Shown: piece by piece, positions 18,527 to 28,845 of the stretch
Position numbering within the stretch: the first letter of the stretch is position 1
How the letters are laid out: each line of letters opens with the position of its first letter
Assembly: GCA_947500775.1 (NCBI GenBank)
Contig: CANMTD010000004.1
Location: 124,001-188,000, forward strand
Direction: 5' to 3'
Origin: an uncultured Paracoccaceae bacterium
GTDB taxonomy: Bacteria > Pseudomonadota > Alphaproteobacteria > Rhodobacterales > Rhodobacteraceae
Length of the DNA: 64,000 bases
The notes under the pieces: generated by a model
Database searches by the model: none
What the model was told of the DNA's origin: nothing
The model's input: only the letters and a program-made list of their open reading frames with translations
Position numbers and translations under genes: made by a program

Positions 18527-20437
18527 TTATCTAAGGGCCCCTGCGGCCTTTAGTTTTTCTGCTTTTTCGGCGTTATACCACCAGAAATCCAGATAGCCCA
18601 AGTCATAAGGCGGCAGAACTTCGGGGTATTCGTATTGGTCGAAATAGGCCACCCAATGGTTCGATTTATACCATGTCGGGATCATCAGGCGTTCGGCCCG
18701 CAGCAACCTGTCCAGGGCTTTGGTCGCAGTCTGGAAATCTTCGCGTTTATCGGCGGACACCAGCTTGGCGATCAGGATATCGGCGGCCTTGTTGGCGAAA
18801 CTGGCCGGGTTGAAATGGCTGTCCTTGGCATCTTCGGACCCGAACCGCTGAACCATACCCAGCCCCGGCACCAGATTGGTCGCATAGCCATCGGCGATCA
18901 TGTCGAAATCCTTGGCGCGTTCGCGGTTGGTGTATTGCGACGGGTCCACCCGGTTCAGGGTCGCCTTGATGCCGACGGCATTCAGATTGGCGATAAAGGG
19001 GGTCGCGATGCGTTCAATCTCGGCATCGTCGGTCAGGAATTCCAGCGACAGAATCTCGCCCGCGGCATTGCGGCGGATACCGTCATCACCCGGCAGCCAG
19101 CCCGCCGCGGCCAGCAAAGCGTCAGCCTTGCGCAGATTGCGGCGATCCAACTGGCGTTTGCCGGATGTATGGGCCACCACGGGCGGTTCGCTTAGCAAGG
19201 CGGGATCGATCAGATCGCCCAGGGACTGAAGCAGTTCCAGCTCGGCGCCTTCGGGCACGCCCTCCGCCGCCAGATCGCTGTTCTGCCAATATGAATTGCG
19301 CTGTTCAAACAGACCATATTGCAGCGTCTGATTGGTCCATTCGAAATTATACATCAATGATACCGCCTCGCGGACGCGGATATCCTGAAATTTCTCTTTC
19401 AGCAGGTTGAACACGAACCCGGTGTTGGACGGCAGATAGCCGTTGGGCAGTTCGGTCTTTTTCACCAGACCTTTATCGACCAGCGGAAAGTCATACCCGG
19501 TTGCCCAGGTTTTTGAGCTGCCTTCGATCCGCACCGTGTATTCGCCGCTTTTGAACCCCTCAAGTGCTGCGGTATTGTCGGTGAAATATTCAACCCGGAT
19601 ATTGTCGAAATTGTTCCGCCCCTGATTGATCGGCAGATCGTTCCCCCAATAGTTCGGGTCGCGCCGGTACACGATGCGCCGGTTGATATCATAGCTGTCC
19701 AGAACATAAGGGCCGGTTCCCATGATGGGGGTCAGGCTGGCCTCGTCCAGACGCATGCCGTTTTCTTCGAACCAGGCTTTCGACATCACCGGATTCGATC
19801 CCATCTGCGAAATCAGCCCGTCGCGCGGTACATCCGGCTGAAAGGTGAATTTCACCCGGTGCGGGCCAAGCACCTCGGCCTTTTCGACCAGTTTGCTGAT
19901 CGCGATCCGGTAATCGACATAGGCCTGTTCCAGCAACAGATCGAAGGTGAATTTGACATCTTCGGCCGTGACCGGGGTGCCATTGGTGAACCGCGCCTCG
20001 GGGCGCAGGTTGAAAATGACCCAATCCTTGCTTTCGGGATATTCCAGACTTTCGGCAATCAACCCATAGTCCGACCCCGCATCATCCGCCGTCGATGTCA
20101 TCAGCCGTTCGACCATCAGCGTCAGCGCCAGCGCGCCGGAACGGCCCTTACGGGAAATCGGGGAAAAATTGTCAAACGTCCCTTCGGCCCAGATCGCGAT
20201 TTCACCGCCCTTGGGCGCCTCGGGGTTCACATAGTCCAGATATTTGAAATCTTCGGGGTATTTGACCGTGCCAAAGTCCGAATAGGCGTAGGACTTTATG
20301 ATCGTTTCCTCGGCCACCGCCTGTAACGCCCCCAGAATCAGCATGCCCAGAACGACAACCCCGGTCAGTGTCAGGCGCAGGCCTGATCGTGATGTCCGGC
20401 GCAGGGCCACGGCGTACGGGGTGCGGGGGTGATTCAT
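18527..20437 (-). CDS. yejA: YejA-type extracellular solute-binding protein (family 5)
   Basis: A 636-residue periplasmic binding protein with an N-terminal signal peptide (hydrophobic [20 protein letters not shown], cleavage likely after AVA near residue 42). The SBP_bac_5 fold is recognisable from the region beginning [15 protein letters not shown] and the internal [19 protein letters not shown]. It captures oligopeptides or peptide-nucleotide compounds for the YejBEF importer. A GGAGGA site lies just before the ATG. First gene of the operon, with about 160 bases upstream containing the cycM terminator. Confidence 0.93.
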   Translation of the reverse strand: MNHPRTPYAVALRRTSRSGLRLTLTGVVVLGMLILGALQAVAEETIIKSYAYSDFGTVKYPEDFKYLDYVNPEAPKGGEIAIWAEGTFDNFSPISRKGRSGALALTLMVERLMTSTADDAGSDYGLIAESLEYPESKDWVIFNLRPEARFTNGTPVTAEDVKFTFDLLLEQAYVDYRIAISKLVEKAEVLGPHRVKFTFQPDVPRDGLISQMGSNPVMSKAWFEENGMRLDEASLTPIMGTGPYVLDSYDINRRIVYRRDPNYWGNDLPINQGRNNFDNIRVEYFTDNTAALEGFKSGEYTVRIEGSSKTWATGYDFPLVDKGLVKKTELPNGYLPSNTGFVFNLLKEKFQDIRVREAVSLMYNFEWTNQTLQYGLFEQRNSYWQNSDLAAEGVPEGAELELLQSLGDLIDPALLSEPPVVAHTSGKRQLDRRNLRKADALLAAAGWLPGDDGIRRNAAGEILSLEFLTDDAEIERIATPFIANLNAVGIKATLNRVDPSQYTNRERAKDFDMIADGYATNLVPGLGMVQRFGSEDAKDSHFNPASFANKAADILIAKLVSADKREDFQTATKALDRLLRAERLMIPTWYKSNHWVAYFDQYEYPEVLPPYDLGYLDFWWYNAEKAEKLKAAGALR

Positions 20438-20548
20438 TCGGTTCCTCCAGATCAGCGGTCAGGCGTTCTTATCTATATATTTAAGCTAAAGTTGCCTTTG
20501 TCGACTATTCAAGTTGAGTTTCCGTGATCGTGCGATGATCTGCCCAAC

Positions 20549-20575
20549 AAAAAGGCCGCCTCAAAGGGCGGCCTT
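20549..20575 (-). terminator. Rho-independent terminator of cycM
   Basis: AAGGCCGCC at 20552-20560 and GGCGGCCTT at 20567-20575 form a 9-base stem with a 6-base loop. On the minus strand the stem is followed by a T-rich stretch, 24 bases after the cycM stop. Confidence 0.88.
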
Positions 20576-20598
20576 CCATATCTTGATATTTTGCGACC

Positions 20599-21117
20599 TC
20601 AGCCGCCGTTCGTCGCAAGATAGGCGATCAGGTTCGCGCGATCTTCGATTTTCTTCAGCCCCGAGAACGTCATCGTCGTGCCCGGCGCATAGCCTTTGGG
20701 GCTGGCCAGGAATTCGTTCAGGGTTTCGGCGGTCCAAACCTCGGCCACCGCCTCCAAAGCGCCGGAATAGCTGGTGAAGCCTGCGGCCGTGCCCACCGGG
20801 CGATCAACCACACCGAACAGATAAGGGCCTGTGCTGTTGGCGCCGTCTTCCAGTTTGTGGCAGGCCTTGCATTTGCCAAAGACCTTTGCGCCCTTGCCTG
20901 CGTCGGCTGTGGCAAGCACATCGGCAAAGGCCACTTCGACAGCTTCCTCGGCGGGTTCATCGCCGCCGGTTTCGATGACATAGCCCTGGGCGTGCTCGTC
21001 GCCGTGCCCGCCGCCGGTATGGTACAGCGTCTCTGCCGCCCATTTACCCAGAAGAAATATCAGCAGCGCGCCGCAGACGCCACCAACGATTTTAGTGAAG
21101 GTCATTGTGTCGAACAT
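20599..21117 (-). CDS. cycM: membrane-anchored cytochrome c552 (CycM type)
   Basis: A 172-residue class I cytochrome c held in the membrane by an uncleaved N-terminal helix (residues 10-28, VGGVCGALLIFLLGKWA). An acidic hinge rich in Glu follows, then a heme domain with CKACH at 83-87 and the likely methionine ligand in GTTMTFSGLKK. The MFDTMTFTK beginning and the layout match Paracoccus CycM, which carries electrons from the bc1 complex to cytochrome oxidases. It is divergent from pheA. Confidence 0.93.
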   Translation of the reverse strand: MFDTMTFTKIVGGVCGALLIFLLGKWAAETLYHTGGGHGDEHAQGYVIETGGDEPAEEAVEVAFADVLATADAGKGAKVFGKCKACHKLEDGANSTGPYLFGVVDRPVGTAAGFTSYSGALEAVAEVWTAETLNEFLASPKGYAPGTTMTFSGLKKIEDRANLIAYLATNGG

Positions 21118-21235
21118 GTCGCGGTTCCATCCCGTACCGATTTGGCGGGTATCTACGCGCTTCCATCCCCAATATGCAAGGTGTAGTTAGCGCGGCGAAA
21201 TGCCATTGTGGCGCAGAAGTGACTTAGGACGGCCC

Positions 21236-22069
21236 ATGACCGCAAGAATCGCCTTTCAGGGGGAACCCGGCGCATACTCTCACCAAGCCTGCCACGAATC
21301 CTATCCCGACATGGAGGCCCTGCCCTGCCGGACCTTCGAGGATACGATCGAGGCGGTGCGCAAGGGCGATGCCGAACTGGCCATGCTGCCGGTCGAAAAT
21401 TCGACCTATGGCCGGGTCGCCGATATTCACCGGCTGTTGCCGGATTCGGGCCTGCATATCATCGAAGAGGCCTTCGTGCGGGTGCATATCAATCTGCTGG
21501 GGGTCAAAGGCGCGCAACTGTCCGACATCAAATCCGCGCAAAGCCATACGGTGCTGTTGGGGCAATGCCGCAGCTTCCTGCGCGAACATGACATTGATGC
21601 GGTGACCGGCGCCGATACCGCCGGGTCCGCCCTGCATGTGGCCGAACTCAATGACCCGACCCAAGGGGCGCTTGCCTCGGAACTGGCGGGCGAGATTTAC
21701 GGGCTGAACGTGCTGGCGCATCACATCGAAGACCACGACAAGAACACCACGCGGTTTCTGGTCATGGCGCGCGATATGGACCTGAAACGCCGGGGCAGCG
21801 CGGGCATGATGACCAGTTTCGTCTTCCGCGTGCGCAACATCCCCGCCGCGCTGTACAAAGCCATGGGCGGGTTCGCCACCAATGGCGTGAACATGACCAA
21901 ACTGGAAAGCTATATGGTCGACGGGTCCTTCACCGCGACGCAGTTCTACGCCGATATCGAAGGCCACCCCGATGACCGCAACGTCCAGCTTGCGCTGGAA
22001 GAGCTGGATTATTTCACATCGCAGGTGGCGTTGCTTGGCGTCTATCCGGCCGATCCGAAACGGCGCTGA
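21236..22069 (+). CDS. pheA: prephenate dehydratase
   Basis: A 277-residue monofunctional prephenate dehydratase that converts prephenate to phenylpyruvate for phenylalanine synthesis. The N-terminal lobe begins IAFQGEPGAYSHQA. The catalytic TRF triad appears in HDKNTTRFLVMA near residue 180, followed by an ACT regulatory domain (residues 195-277, SFVFRVRNIPAALYKAMGGF and TKLESYM) for phenylalanine feedback. The ATG at 21236 is preferred to 21200 because the family begins directly at this beta strand. No chorismate mutase domain is fused; a separate one lies at 50.7 kb. Confidence 0.95.
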   Translation: MTARIAFQGEPGAYSHQACHESYPDMEALPCRTFEDTIEAVRKGDAELAMLPVENSTYGRVADIHRLLPDSGLHIIEEAFVRVHINLLGVKGAQLSDIKSAQSHTVLLGQCRSFLREHDIDAVTGADTAGSALHVAELNDPTQGALASELAGEIYGLNVLAHHIEDHDKNTTRFLVMARDMDLKRRGSAGMMTSFVFRVRNIPAALYKAMGGFATNGVNMTKLESYMVDGSFTATQFYADIEGHPDDRNVQLALEELDYFTSQVALLGVYPADPKRR

Positions 22070-22072
22070 GGA

Positions 22073-22534
22073 TCAGGCGCCGGGCCGCGCTTCGATGGAC
22101 CGGGCGAATTTGCTGACACCCATCTTGAAATTGCGGGTCAGTGTTGATTTCGCCAGCCGCAGCGATTGCAGGAACACCCGTGCCCCGAAGGTTCGCGGCC
22201 GGATATCCAGATGCAGGTGCATCCGGGTCTGGCGCGGCGACAGTTGAACCAGATCAATGGTCAGGGTGCCGAACAACCCGGTGCTTTGCGATCTGACCTC
22301 CATCACTTCGGGCCGGTCGTATCGCACCAGTTCCGCCGTCAGATGGCGCGTCCGTCCCCGGAAAGGAAAGCGTGTTTTCCACGTCATCCCGGGCGCCGGC
22401 GCCCCAAGGTTGTCGGTCCGCGTCACCTCGGCCCCGCGACGCAATGCGGCACGTTCGAAGCTTTCGAATTCCGACAGGGATTCAAAAACCGTTCCGATGG
22501 GTGCTGCGATATCTTCTCGTGCTGAAAACTTCAT
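22073..22534 (-). CDS. SRPBCC family protein
   Basis: A 153-residue START/Bet v1-like protein (SRPBCC; polyketide cyclase-type fold). The typical beginning MKFSAREDIAAPIGTVFESL and the FESFERAALRRGAEVTR region are visible, and the protein ends in basic helices. Such proteins bind hydrophobic ligands or act in membrane lipid contexts; the ligand is unknown. The ATG at 22534, with a GGGAC site, fits the family start better than 22567. It follows nudC on the same strand (58-base gap) and is convergent with pheA. Confidence 0.75.
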   Translation of the reverse strand: MKFSAREDIAAPIGTVFESLSEFESFERAALRRGAEVTRTDNLGAPAPGMTWKTRFPFRGRTRHLTAELVRYDRPEVMEVRSQSTGLFGTLTIDLVQLSPRQTRMHLHLDIRPRTFGARVFLQSLRLAKSTLTRNFKMGVSKFARSIEARPGA

Positions 22535-22592
22535 GAGTCCCGTTGCTTTGTTGCTTTGCGCCTTCAACCTTAGGTTGTTTTGCCTTTTCGCG

Positions 22593-23558
22593 TTAATTTA
22601 AACGGTCTGCAAGCCAATTTGACATCAAAAACTGCGCAATCGCACCTTTTCGTGCGGGCAGGATATGGTGATGCTCGCCCGCGAATATCGACAACAGCTC
22701 TTCCCGGCTGACCCATATGGCGTCCTCGATTTCGACCGGATCGATGGTAATGTCGCGGGATGTGGCCGTGCCCCGGCATCCGATCATCAGGGACGACGGG
22801 AACGGCCACGGCTGCGAGGCAAGATAGCTGACCTCGCCCACGGTGATTCCCGCCTCTTCGAAAACTTCGCGACGCACGGCGGCTTCGATCGTTTCGCCCG
22901 GTTCGACGAACCCCGCCAACAGTGAATACATCCCCTCGGGCCATCCCGGGGAACGCCCCAGCAAAACCGAATTGCCATGGGTGATCAGCATGATCACCAC
23001 CGGGTCGGTCCGCGGGAAATGTTTGCCATCGCAGACCGGGCAATCGCGTTGCCAGCCCGCCTGCGTCATCACGCTTTCGGCGCCGCAAAGCGCGCAGAAC
23101 CGGTGGCTGCGCTGCCATCCGATCAGCGCCTTGGCGGTGGCGGCCAGTTCGGCGTCGCGGGAATTGATCACCGTCATCAACCGCCGCAATTCGGCAAAGA
23201 CCAATGTCTCGGGCAGGTCCGGGTGGTGCTGTTCCGACGGGTCGACAAAACTGTTCAGCGTGTCAGGCACGACCTCTGGTTCCCAATCGGACAGGTCAAC
23301 CGCGAACCGGGCCCGCCCGTCGTCCAGCCCCAGAAACACCGCGTTTGACAGCCGCGCTTTGACCAAAGGGTCCGAGGGTGGCAACCAACCAAGGACAGAT
23401 CTGTGTTCGCCCTCGAACAACGGTTTGCCCCGCCATACCGGCAGAACCCCGGTTCCGGCTGTCGCCCAAAGCTCTGCCAAGGCCGCGGCATCGCCGCGCA
23501 GATGCGCCGCACGCTCCAGCCCCGAGCCGCCGAATGTAACCTGTTCTGCCAGTCGCAT
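22593..23558 (-). CDS. nudC: NAD(+)/NADH diphosphatase NudC
   Basis: A 321-residue Nudix hydrolase. The zinc-ribbon cysteines are CALCG and CPVCDG, the Nudix box is GFVEPGETIEAAVRREVFEE (G5-x-E7-REUxEExGU pattern), and the NADH-specific motif SQPWPFPSS follows. NudC cleaves NADH to NMNH and AMP and can remove NAD caps from RNA. The ATG at 23558 follows a GGGAGA site; the upstream in-frame ATG at 23798 would run through the cpdB promoter region and is rejected. Confidence 0.94.
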   Translation of the reverse strand: MRLAEQVTFGGSGLERAAHLRGDAAALAELWATAGTGVLPVWRGKPLFEGEHRSVLGWLPPSDPLVKARLSNAVFLGLDDGRARFAVDLSDWEPEVVPDTLNSFVDPSEQHHPDLPETLVFAELRRLMTVINSRDAELAATAKALIGWQRSHRFCALCGAESVMTQAGWQRDCPVCDGKHFPRTDPVVIMLITHGNSVLLGRSPGWPEGMYSLLAGFVEPGETIEAAVRREVFEEAGITVGEVSYLASQPWPFPSSLMIGCRGTATSRDITIDPVEIEDAIWVSREELLSIFAGEHHHILPARKGAIAQFLMSNWLADRLN

Positions 23559-23745
23559 GCATATTCTCCCTGCCAGACCGATCTGTGCCACGTCACTAAA
23601 AAGTGAGCAATGTCGAAAAAAATCGCCCATAAGGCGATTAACGAGGCGACGCGGTTCGCTGGCTCCTGTAAGGCTGACTTGGGTGTCTTTTTTTGCTCCT
23701 TCCGTGTCATAGTGCCAGTACCCTTCCCGTATTAGGAGCAGACAG

Positions 23746-25725
23746 ATGACACACCGCAGTCGTTGGAATTTGAATCGCCGGGATTTTCTGACCGGCACCG
23801 CAGCGGGGACATCCTTGATCGCACTTCATCCCTTTTCCGCCAGGGCCGCCTCATTTCAGGCCCACCTGCGCATCATGGAAACAACCGACCTTCACGTACA
23901 TGTCTTTCCGTATGACTATTATTCGGATCGCCCGATCGACACGGTTGGCCTGGCCCGCACTGCCAGCCATATCGCGGACGTTCGCGCCGAGGCGCGCAAC
24001 TCGATCCTGCTGGACAATGGTGATTTTCTTCAGGGCAATCCGATGGGGGATTACATCGCCTATGAACGCGGCATGAAAGAGGGCGATCTTCACCCGATCA
24101 TATCCGCGATGAATGCGGTGGGCTTTGACGCCTCGACGCTGGGCAACCACGAATTCAACTATGGCCTTGATTTCCTGTTGAAATCCTTGGCCAGGGCCGA
24201 TTTTCCGATCGTTTCGGCCAATGTGATCAAGGAACGGGGCAGCAGCCCGGTTCAGGACGTGACCCTGCTGAAACCCTATACCATCCTGACGCGGACCGTG
24301 ACCGACGGCAGCGGGCAATCGCTGCCGATCAAGATCGGGCTGATCGGTTTTGTGCCGCCCCAGATCATGAACTGGGACCGTCGGCATCTGGAAGGCAAGG
24401 TTCAGGCCCGCGATATCGTCGAAACCGCCCGCGCCTATGTGCCCCAGATGAAAGAGGAAGGCGCCGATATCATCATCGCGCTCAGCCATTCGGGGATCGG
24501 TGCCGCCGAGGCCACCGACGGGATGGAGAACGCCTCGGTCCCGCTGGCCGCGATCGACGGGATCGATGCGATTTTGACCGGCCACAGCCATCTGGATTTC
24601 CCCGGCCCCCGCTACGAAGGCTTCGCCGCGGTTGATCATGAAAAGGGAACATTGCACGGCAAACCCGCCGTCATGGGCGGGTTCTGGGGGTCGCATCTGG
24701 GGCTGATCGACCTGTTGCTGGAACAATCGGGCGGTGAATGGCGCGTGATTTCGCACAGCTCTGAGGTGCGGCCGATTTCAAAACGGAACGAGGATCGCTC
24801 GGTCAGCGCTTTGGTCGACAGCCAGCCCGAGATATTGGCCGCCGTCGCCAGGGATCACGAAGAAACGCTGGCCTATATCCGGCGCCCCGTCGGCAAGACC
24901 TTGGCGCCGCTGCACAGCTATTTCGCGCTGGTGGCGGATGACCCGTCGGTCCAGATCGTGTCGATTGCGCAGAAATGGTACATCGCGCAAATGCTGAAAG
25001 GCACCGAACACGAAGGCCTGCCGATCCTGTCGGCCGCCGCCCCGTTCAAGGCCGGGGGGCGTGGCGGGCCCGAATATTACACCGATGTGCCCGCCGGCGA
25101 TGTGGCGATCAAGAACGTGGCCGATCTGTACCTTTACCCCAATACCGCGCGCGCGGTTCGGGTAACCGGCGCCCAGTTGAAAGGCTGGCTGGAACGTTCC
25201 GCCGGGATGTTCAATCAGATCACACCGGGGCAGGCCGATCAGGTGCTGCTGAACCCGGATTTTCCCAGCTACAACTTCGATGTGATCGACGGGGTGCAAT
25301 ATCAGATCGACCTCAGCCAGCCGTCCCGTTTCGGCCCCAAGGGCGAACCGCTGAACCCCGATGCCAGCCGCATCGTCAACCTGACCCATGACGGTCAGCC
25401 GGTCACCGATGACATGGAATTCGTGATCGCCACCAACAACTACCGCGCGGGCGGCGGCGGAGATTTCCCCGGCGCGATGGGCGACACGACCATCTTCGAA
25501 GGGCCTGACACCAACCGCGACGTCATCGTGCGCTATATCGTCGAAGAGGGCACGATCAACCCGCGCGCCGATGCCAACTGGACCTTCAAACCCCTGCCCG
25601 GCACCAGCGTGCTGTTCGACACCGGCCCCAAGGCCGCAGGCTATGCCGACAGTGTCCCCGGCGTATCCATTGAACCCGCGGGCGATGGACCGGACGGGTT
25701 CGCCCGGTTCCGCATTCGGCTGTAA
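23746..25725 (+). CDS. cpdB: 2',3'-cyclic-nucleotide 2'-phosphodiesterase / 3'-nucleotidase (CpdB-like), Tat-exported
   Basis: A 659-residue periplasmic metallophosphoesterase. A twin-arginine signal ([18 protein letters not shown], residues 10-27) precedes the calcineurin-like domain with the metal-binding motifs [24 protein letters not shown] and GHSHLDFPG. The C-terminal 5'-nucleotidase-like domain (residues about 400-610) has NLYLYPNT-like and [11 protein letters not shown] substrate loops. It scavenges phosphate and nucleosides from cyclic nucleotides or 3'-nucleotides. An AGGAG site lies upstream. Tat rather than Sec export is unusual compared with enterobacterial CpdB but common in this family. 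Confidence 0.93.
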   Translation: MTHRSRWNLNRRDFLTGTAAGTSLIALHPFSARAASFQAHLRIMETTDLHVHVFPYDYYSDRPIDTVGLARTASHIADVRAEARNSILLDNGDFLQGNPMGDYIAYERGMKEGDLHPIISAMNAVGFDASTLGNHEFNYGLDFLLKSLARADFPIVSANVIKERGSSPVQDVTLLKPYTILTRTVTDGSGQSLPIKIGLIGFVPPQIMNWDRRHLEGKVQARDIVETARAYVPQMKEEGADIIIALSHSGIGAAEATDGMENASVPLAAIDGIDAILTGHSHLDFPGPRYEGFAAVDHEKGTLHGKPAVMGGFWGSHLGLIDLLLEQSGGEWRVISHSSEVRPISKRNEDRSVSALVDSQPEILAAVARDHEETLAYIRRPVGKTLAPLHSYFALVADDPSVQIVSIAQKWYIAQMLKGTEHEGLPILSAAAPFKAGGRGGPEYYTDVPAGDVAIKNVADLYLYPNTARAVRVTGAQLKGWLERSAGMFNQITPGQADQVLLNPDFPSYNFDVIDGVQYQIDLSQPSRFGPKGEPLNPDASRIVNLTHDGQPVTDDMEFVIATNNYRAGGGGDFPGAMGDTTIFEGPDTNRDVIVRYIVEEGTINPRADANWTFKPLPGTSVLFDTGPKAAGYADSVPGVSIEPAGDGPDGFARFRIRL

Positions 25726-25735
25726 GCAAGGCAAC

Positions 25736-25763
25736 AAAAAACCCGGCGCATGCGCCGGGTTTC
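25736..25763. terminator. bidirectional terminator between cpdB and the DUF1013 gene
   Basis: The perfect palindrome ACCCGGCGCATGCGCCGGGT (25741-25760) has an A-run before it and T residues after it, serving both convergent genes. Confidence 0.85.
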
Positions 25764-25785
25764 AGATCTTTCCGGGTGCCCTTGA

Positions 25786-26532
25786 TCAGGGCTGTTCGTC
25801 TTCGTCAGCACCGTCTTCGGGCAGGTTGAAAAAGCTGTCCGCGTCGGGCAGATCGTCCTCTTTTTCATCATCCGCATTGTCAGACAGCGAGAATGTCTCA
25901 AGCCCGGAAATCGCGGTCGGGATCTTGGGTTCTGGGTTCAGGTCCAGCGACTGTTCGGTCGACACCAGCTTGCGCCGTTCGTCATCCGACATGACCGCAC
26001 CATCGGCGGCTTTCTTGGCGGCGGCTTTCTGAACGGCGGCATCCAGTTCGGACTGTTTGCACAGGCCCAAAGCCACCGGATCAATCGGCTGAATGTTGGA
26101 AATGTTCCAATGGGTCCGTTCGCGGATCGCCTGAATCGTCGGCTTGGTGGTGCCCACCAGTTTCGAGATTTGACCGTCGCTGAGTTCGGGGTGGAACTTG
26201 ACCAGCCACAGGATCGACGCCGGGCGGTCCTGACGTTTGGACAGCGGCGTATAGCGCGGGCCACGGCGCTTTTCCTCGCCCACGGCGGCGGCGTTGAATT
26301 TCAGCTTCAGCTTGTACAGCGGGTCGGCCTCGGCCTTGTCGATCTCATCCTGTGTCAGCTGGTTGTTGGTCACCGGGTCGAACCCTTTGACACCTGCCGC
26401 CACATCGCCATCGGCAATGCCCTGCACCTCCAGCTCATGCAACTCGCAGAAATCCGCGACCTGTTTGAACGTCAGTGTCGTGTTGTCCACCAGCCAGACG
26501 GCGGTTGCCTTTGCCATGATCGGTTTGGCCAT
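25786..26532 (-). CDS. DUF1013 family protein (TrcR-like cell-cycle transcription factor)
   Basis: A 248-residue member of the alphaproteobacterial DUF1013 family. The conserved N-terminal core runs from MAKPIMAKATAVWLVDNTTL. A predicted helix-turn-helix (LSDGQISKLVGTTKPTIQAI, near residue 125) follows, then a basic and finally a strongly acidic tail (residues 210-248). Caulobacter members have been described as RNA polymerase-associated cell-cycle regulators (TrcR); applying that role here is inference. The ATG at 26532 has an AAGGAG site. Confidence 0.88.
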   Translation of the reverse strand: MAKPIMAKATAVWLVDNTTLTFKQVADFCELHELEVQGIADGDVAAGVKGFDPVTNNQLTQDEIDKAEADPLYKLKLKFNAAAVGEEKRRGPRYTPLSKRQDRPASILWLVKFHPELSDGQISKLVGTTKPTIQAIRERTHWNISNIQPIDPVALGLCKQSELDAAVQKAAAKKAADGAVMSDDERRKLVSTEQSLDLNPEPKIPTAISGLETFSLSDNADDEKEDDLPDADSFFNLPEDGADEDEQP

Positions 26533-26658
26533 CAGATCGCTCCTTCAAATACATCTCTCCTGTGCCGGGAAAACGGCTGGTCCGGCTGGACCTGGTCTTC
26601 GTTTTCAGGAAGAGTTCGACCTGTATATAGTCACCCATTGCGGCGGAGAAAAGAGAAA

Positions 26659-27288
26659 ATGCGCTGGTTGCTGATTGTGATGTTGAGTGCGGGGTTGGTG
26701 CGGGCCGAGGGCGAGCAGGCGGGCAGCTTTGACTATTACGTGCTGTCGCTGAGCTGGTCGCCCACATGGTGCGCGCTGGAGGGCGATGCCCGCCGGTCGC
26801 CGCAATGCGACCCGGCACGGGACCTTGGCTGGGCGCTGCACGGGCTGTGGCCGCAATATGAACAGGGCTGGCCCAGCCATTGCCGGACCACCCACCGCGA
26901 CCCGTCCCGCCGCCAGACAAAGGCGATGGCGGACATCATGGGGACCTCGGGGCTGGCGTGGTATCAGTGGAAAAAACACGGGCGTTGTTCGGGGCTTAGC
27001 GCAACCGAATACTTTGACACCGCGCGCAAAGCTTATCAGGCGGTGACCCGCCCTGCGGTGTTTCGCAAGCTGGATCAGCCCGTCAGACTGCCCGCCGAGG
27101 TGGTGGAAGAGGCGTTCCTGAAGGCCAACCCCGACTGGACCGAGGACATGCTGACGATCACCTGTAAATCACGTCGGATACAAGAGGCACGGCTGTGCCT
27201 GACCCGCGATCTGGAACCACGGGAATGCGGGCGGGATGTGGTGACGGATTGCAGCCTGCGCGATGCCCTGTTGGAAAATATCCGCTAG
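26659..27288 (+). CDS. ribonuclease T2 family protein, secreted
   Basis: A 209-residue RNase T2 with a signal peptide (MRWLLIVMLSAGLVRAEG, cleavage near residue 17). The two catalytic segments are present: CAS I LHGLWPQ with His61 and CAS II WYQWKKHGRC with Lys106 and His107. In CAS II the usual Glu before K-H is replaced by Lys105 or lies elsewhere, a point worth checking. It degrades RNA to 2',3'-cyclic nucleotides outside the cytoplasm, and the CpdB-like enzyme about 1 kb upstream could process those products. The ATG at 26659 gives a clean signal peptide; the upstream in-frame extension is antisense to the DUF1013 gene. Confidence 0.9.
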   Translation: MRWLLIVMLSAGLVRAEGEQAGSFDYYVLSLSWSPTWCALEGDARRSPQCDPARDLGWALHGLWPQYEQGWPSHCRTTHRDPSRRQTKAMADIMGTSGLAWYQWKKHGRCSGLSATEYFDTARKAYQAVTRPAVFRKLDQPVRLPAEVVEEAFLKANPDWTEDMLTITCKSRRIQEARLCLTRDLEPRECGRDVVTDCSLRDALLENIR

Positions 27289-27320
27289 GCCGTTTTACGC
27301 AAAACTTGCACGTTTATATT

Positions 27321-27351
27321 AAAGAACCCGGACCAATGGCCCGGGTTCTTT
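27321..27351. terminator. bidirectional terminator between RNase T2 and the F0 operon
   Basis: AAAGAACCCGG (27321-27331) and CCGGGTTCTTT (27341-27351) form an 11-base stem with a 9-base loop. Flanking A and T residues give a U-tract in both directions. Confidence 0.85.
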
Positions 27352-27373
27352 AAAGTCTTACATGCGTCGCGGA

Positions 27374-27928
27374 TCAGTGCAGCTTGGTTTCAACCTGCGC
27401 AATCGCGTCGTCAATCAGGCTGTTGCCGTTGGCGGCAGACATCTGTTTGGTGATGACATCCCCGGCGGCGGCCACGGCCACCGACACGGCGGTGTCGCGC
27501 ACCTCTTTGACGGCCGACGCTTCGGCGGATGCGATCTGATCCTTGGCCGTCGCCAGACGGCGCGCGATCGAGGCGGTCAGATCCTGCTTGGCCTGATCGG
27601 CGACGATCTGGGCCTCTTCCTTGGCGTGGGCGATGATCCGTTCAGATTGTTCCTGAACTTCGCGCTGCTTGCGTTCGAACGAGGCCAGAATGGTCTGGGC
27701 CTCTTCGCGCAGGGCGCGCGCCTCGTCCAGATCGGACCGGATACCATCGGCGCGTTTGTCCAGCATTCCACCCAGCATGCCGGGCACCTTGAAATAAATC
27801 AGGACGCCGACAAACAGAAGGAAGGCCAGCAACACGACAAAGTCGGTATTGCCCATCGAAAAGAACGGACCGCTTGCCGCCAGCGCGGGGCTGGCCAGCA
27901 GGCCGAAAAGAACTGTCAGTTTTTTCAT
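27374..27928 (-). CDS. atpF: F0F1 ATP synthase subunit b
   Basis: A 184-residue peripheral-stalk subunit: a short hydrophobic leader-like beginning, a transmembrane helix ([20 protein letters not shown], residues 29-48) and then a long charged coiled coil ([20 protein letters not shown] onward). It links the membrane a subunit to the F1 head. It is the last gene of the F0 operon, 5 bases after b'. The b/b' pair is typical of photosynthetic and related alphaproteobacteria. Confidence 0.95.
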   Translation of the reverse strand: MKKLTVLFGLLASPALAASGPFFSMGNTDFVVLLAFLLFVGVLIYFKVPGMLGGMLDKRADGIRSDLDEARALREEAQTILASFERKQREVQEQSERIIAHAKEEAQIVADQAKQDLTASIARRLATAKDQIASAEASAVKEVRDTAVSVAVAAAGDVITKQMSAANGNSLIDDAIAQVETKLH

Positions 27929-27933
27929 CTGCC

Positions 27934-28491
27934 TTATCCTTTCAGCCGTGCGGTGACTGCCGCGGTGATCGCCTTTGCATCGGCCGACTGGCCCAACGCG
28001 CTGACAATCTCGGCGGCGGTGTCTTTGGCGACCTCGGACACGCTGGCCATTGCGCCATCGCGAATCTCGGAAATCTTGGCTTCCGATTCCGCGGTCTGGG
28101 CGGCAATCTCGGCATCGGCCTTGGCCGAGGCTTCGTCCAGTTCGCCCTGAATCTCTGCCTTGGTTTCGGCAATGATCTTCTGCGCCTCGGCACGGGCATC
28201 CGCCAGCGCCTGATTGTAAGCCTCTTCAGCCTCGACGGCCTTTTGCTTCAGATCTTCGGCGGCAGCGATATCGTTGGTGATTGTCCCCTGACGTTCCGCC
28301 AGAACAGCCCCGATACGCGGCAAAGCGACCCGGGACAGAACAAAATAGATCACGACAAGCGTGACCAGAAGCCAGAAAATCTGGTTCGGAAAGGTCGAAA
28401 AATCAAGCTGCGGCATGCCGACAGCTTCGGTTCCGTGGCCTGCTGCGGCCTCGGCACCGTGACCGGTTGCGTCGTGCGTTTCGGTTGCCAT
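27934..28491 (-). CDS. atpX: F0F1 ATP synthase subunit b'
   Basis: A 185-residue second stalk subunit. A His/Ala-rich N-terminal extension (residues 1-27) precedes [20 protein letters not shown] and [20 protein letters not shown], the hallmark b' start, then an Ala/Glu-rich coiled coil. It forms a heterodimer with subunit b. It lies between atpE and atpF, the atpIBEXF order known from Rhodobacter. Confidence 0.94.
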   Translation of the reverse strand: MATETHDATGHGAEAAAGHGTEAVGMPQLDFSTFPNQIFWLLVTLVVIYFVLSRVALPRIGAVLAERQGTITNDIAAAEDLKQKAVEAEEAYNQALADARAEAQKIIAETKAEIQGELDEASAKADAEIAAQTAESEAKISEIRDGAMASVSEVAKDTAAEIVSALGQSADAKAITAAVTARLKG

Positions 28492-28571
28492 GTCGTCCTC
28501 CAGAAACCTCGTTTACTACCCGGGTGGGCCCATGAAGGGACCCACCCGACCGTAAGGATCGGTTTGAAGGA

Positions 28572-28796
28572 TTAAACGGCGAACATCAGCAGAAGGGCAA
28601 CGAGGAACGAGAAGATCCCCAGCGCTTCTGCGAACGCGATACCGATGAAGAGCGTAGCAGTCTGGTCGCCAGCCGCCGACGGGTTGCGCAGGGCACCCGA
28701 CAGGAAGTTGCCGGCAACGTTACCCACACCGATTGCGGCTGCGCCGGAACCGATTGCTGCCAGGCCTGCGCCGATGTGTGCGAGTTCACCTTCCAT
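28572..28796 (-). CDS. atpE: F0F1 ATP synthase subunit c
   Basis: A 74-residue two-helix hairpin proteolipid forming the rotor ring. Helix 1 has the glycine-rich [15 protein letters not shown] pattern, the RNPSA polar loop follows, and helix 2 carries the proton-binding Glu57 in AFAEALGIF. Sodium-type ligands are not evident, so proton coupling is expected. It lies between atpB and atpX. Confidence 0.97.
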   Translation of the reverse strand: MEGELAHIGAGLAAIGSGAAAIGVGNVAGNFLSGALRNPSAAGDQTATLFIGIAFAEALGIFSFLVALLLMFAV

Positions 28797-28845
28797 TGAG
28801 AATTCTCCTTACAGTTGGAAGTTGTAGATAGGGTTCGTGACTGAC

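Noticed and set aside
26110-26658. In-frame N-terminal extension of the RNase T2 gene
   Set aside because: It lies antisense to the DUF1013 gene, and the ATG at 26659 gives a clean signal peptide.
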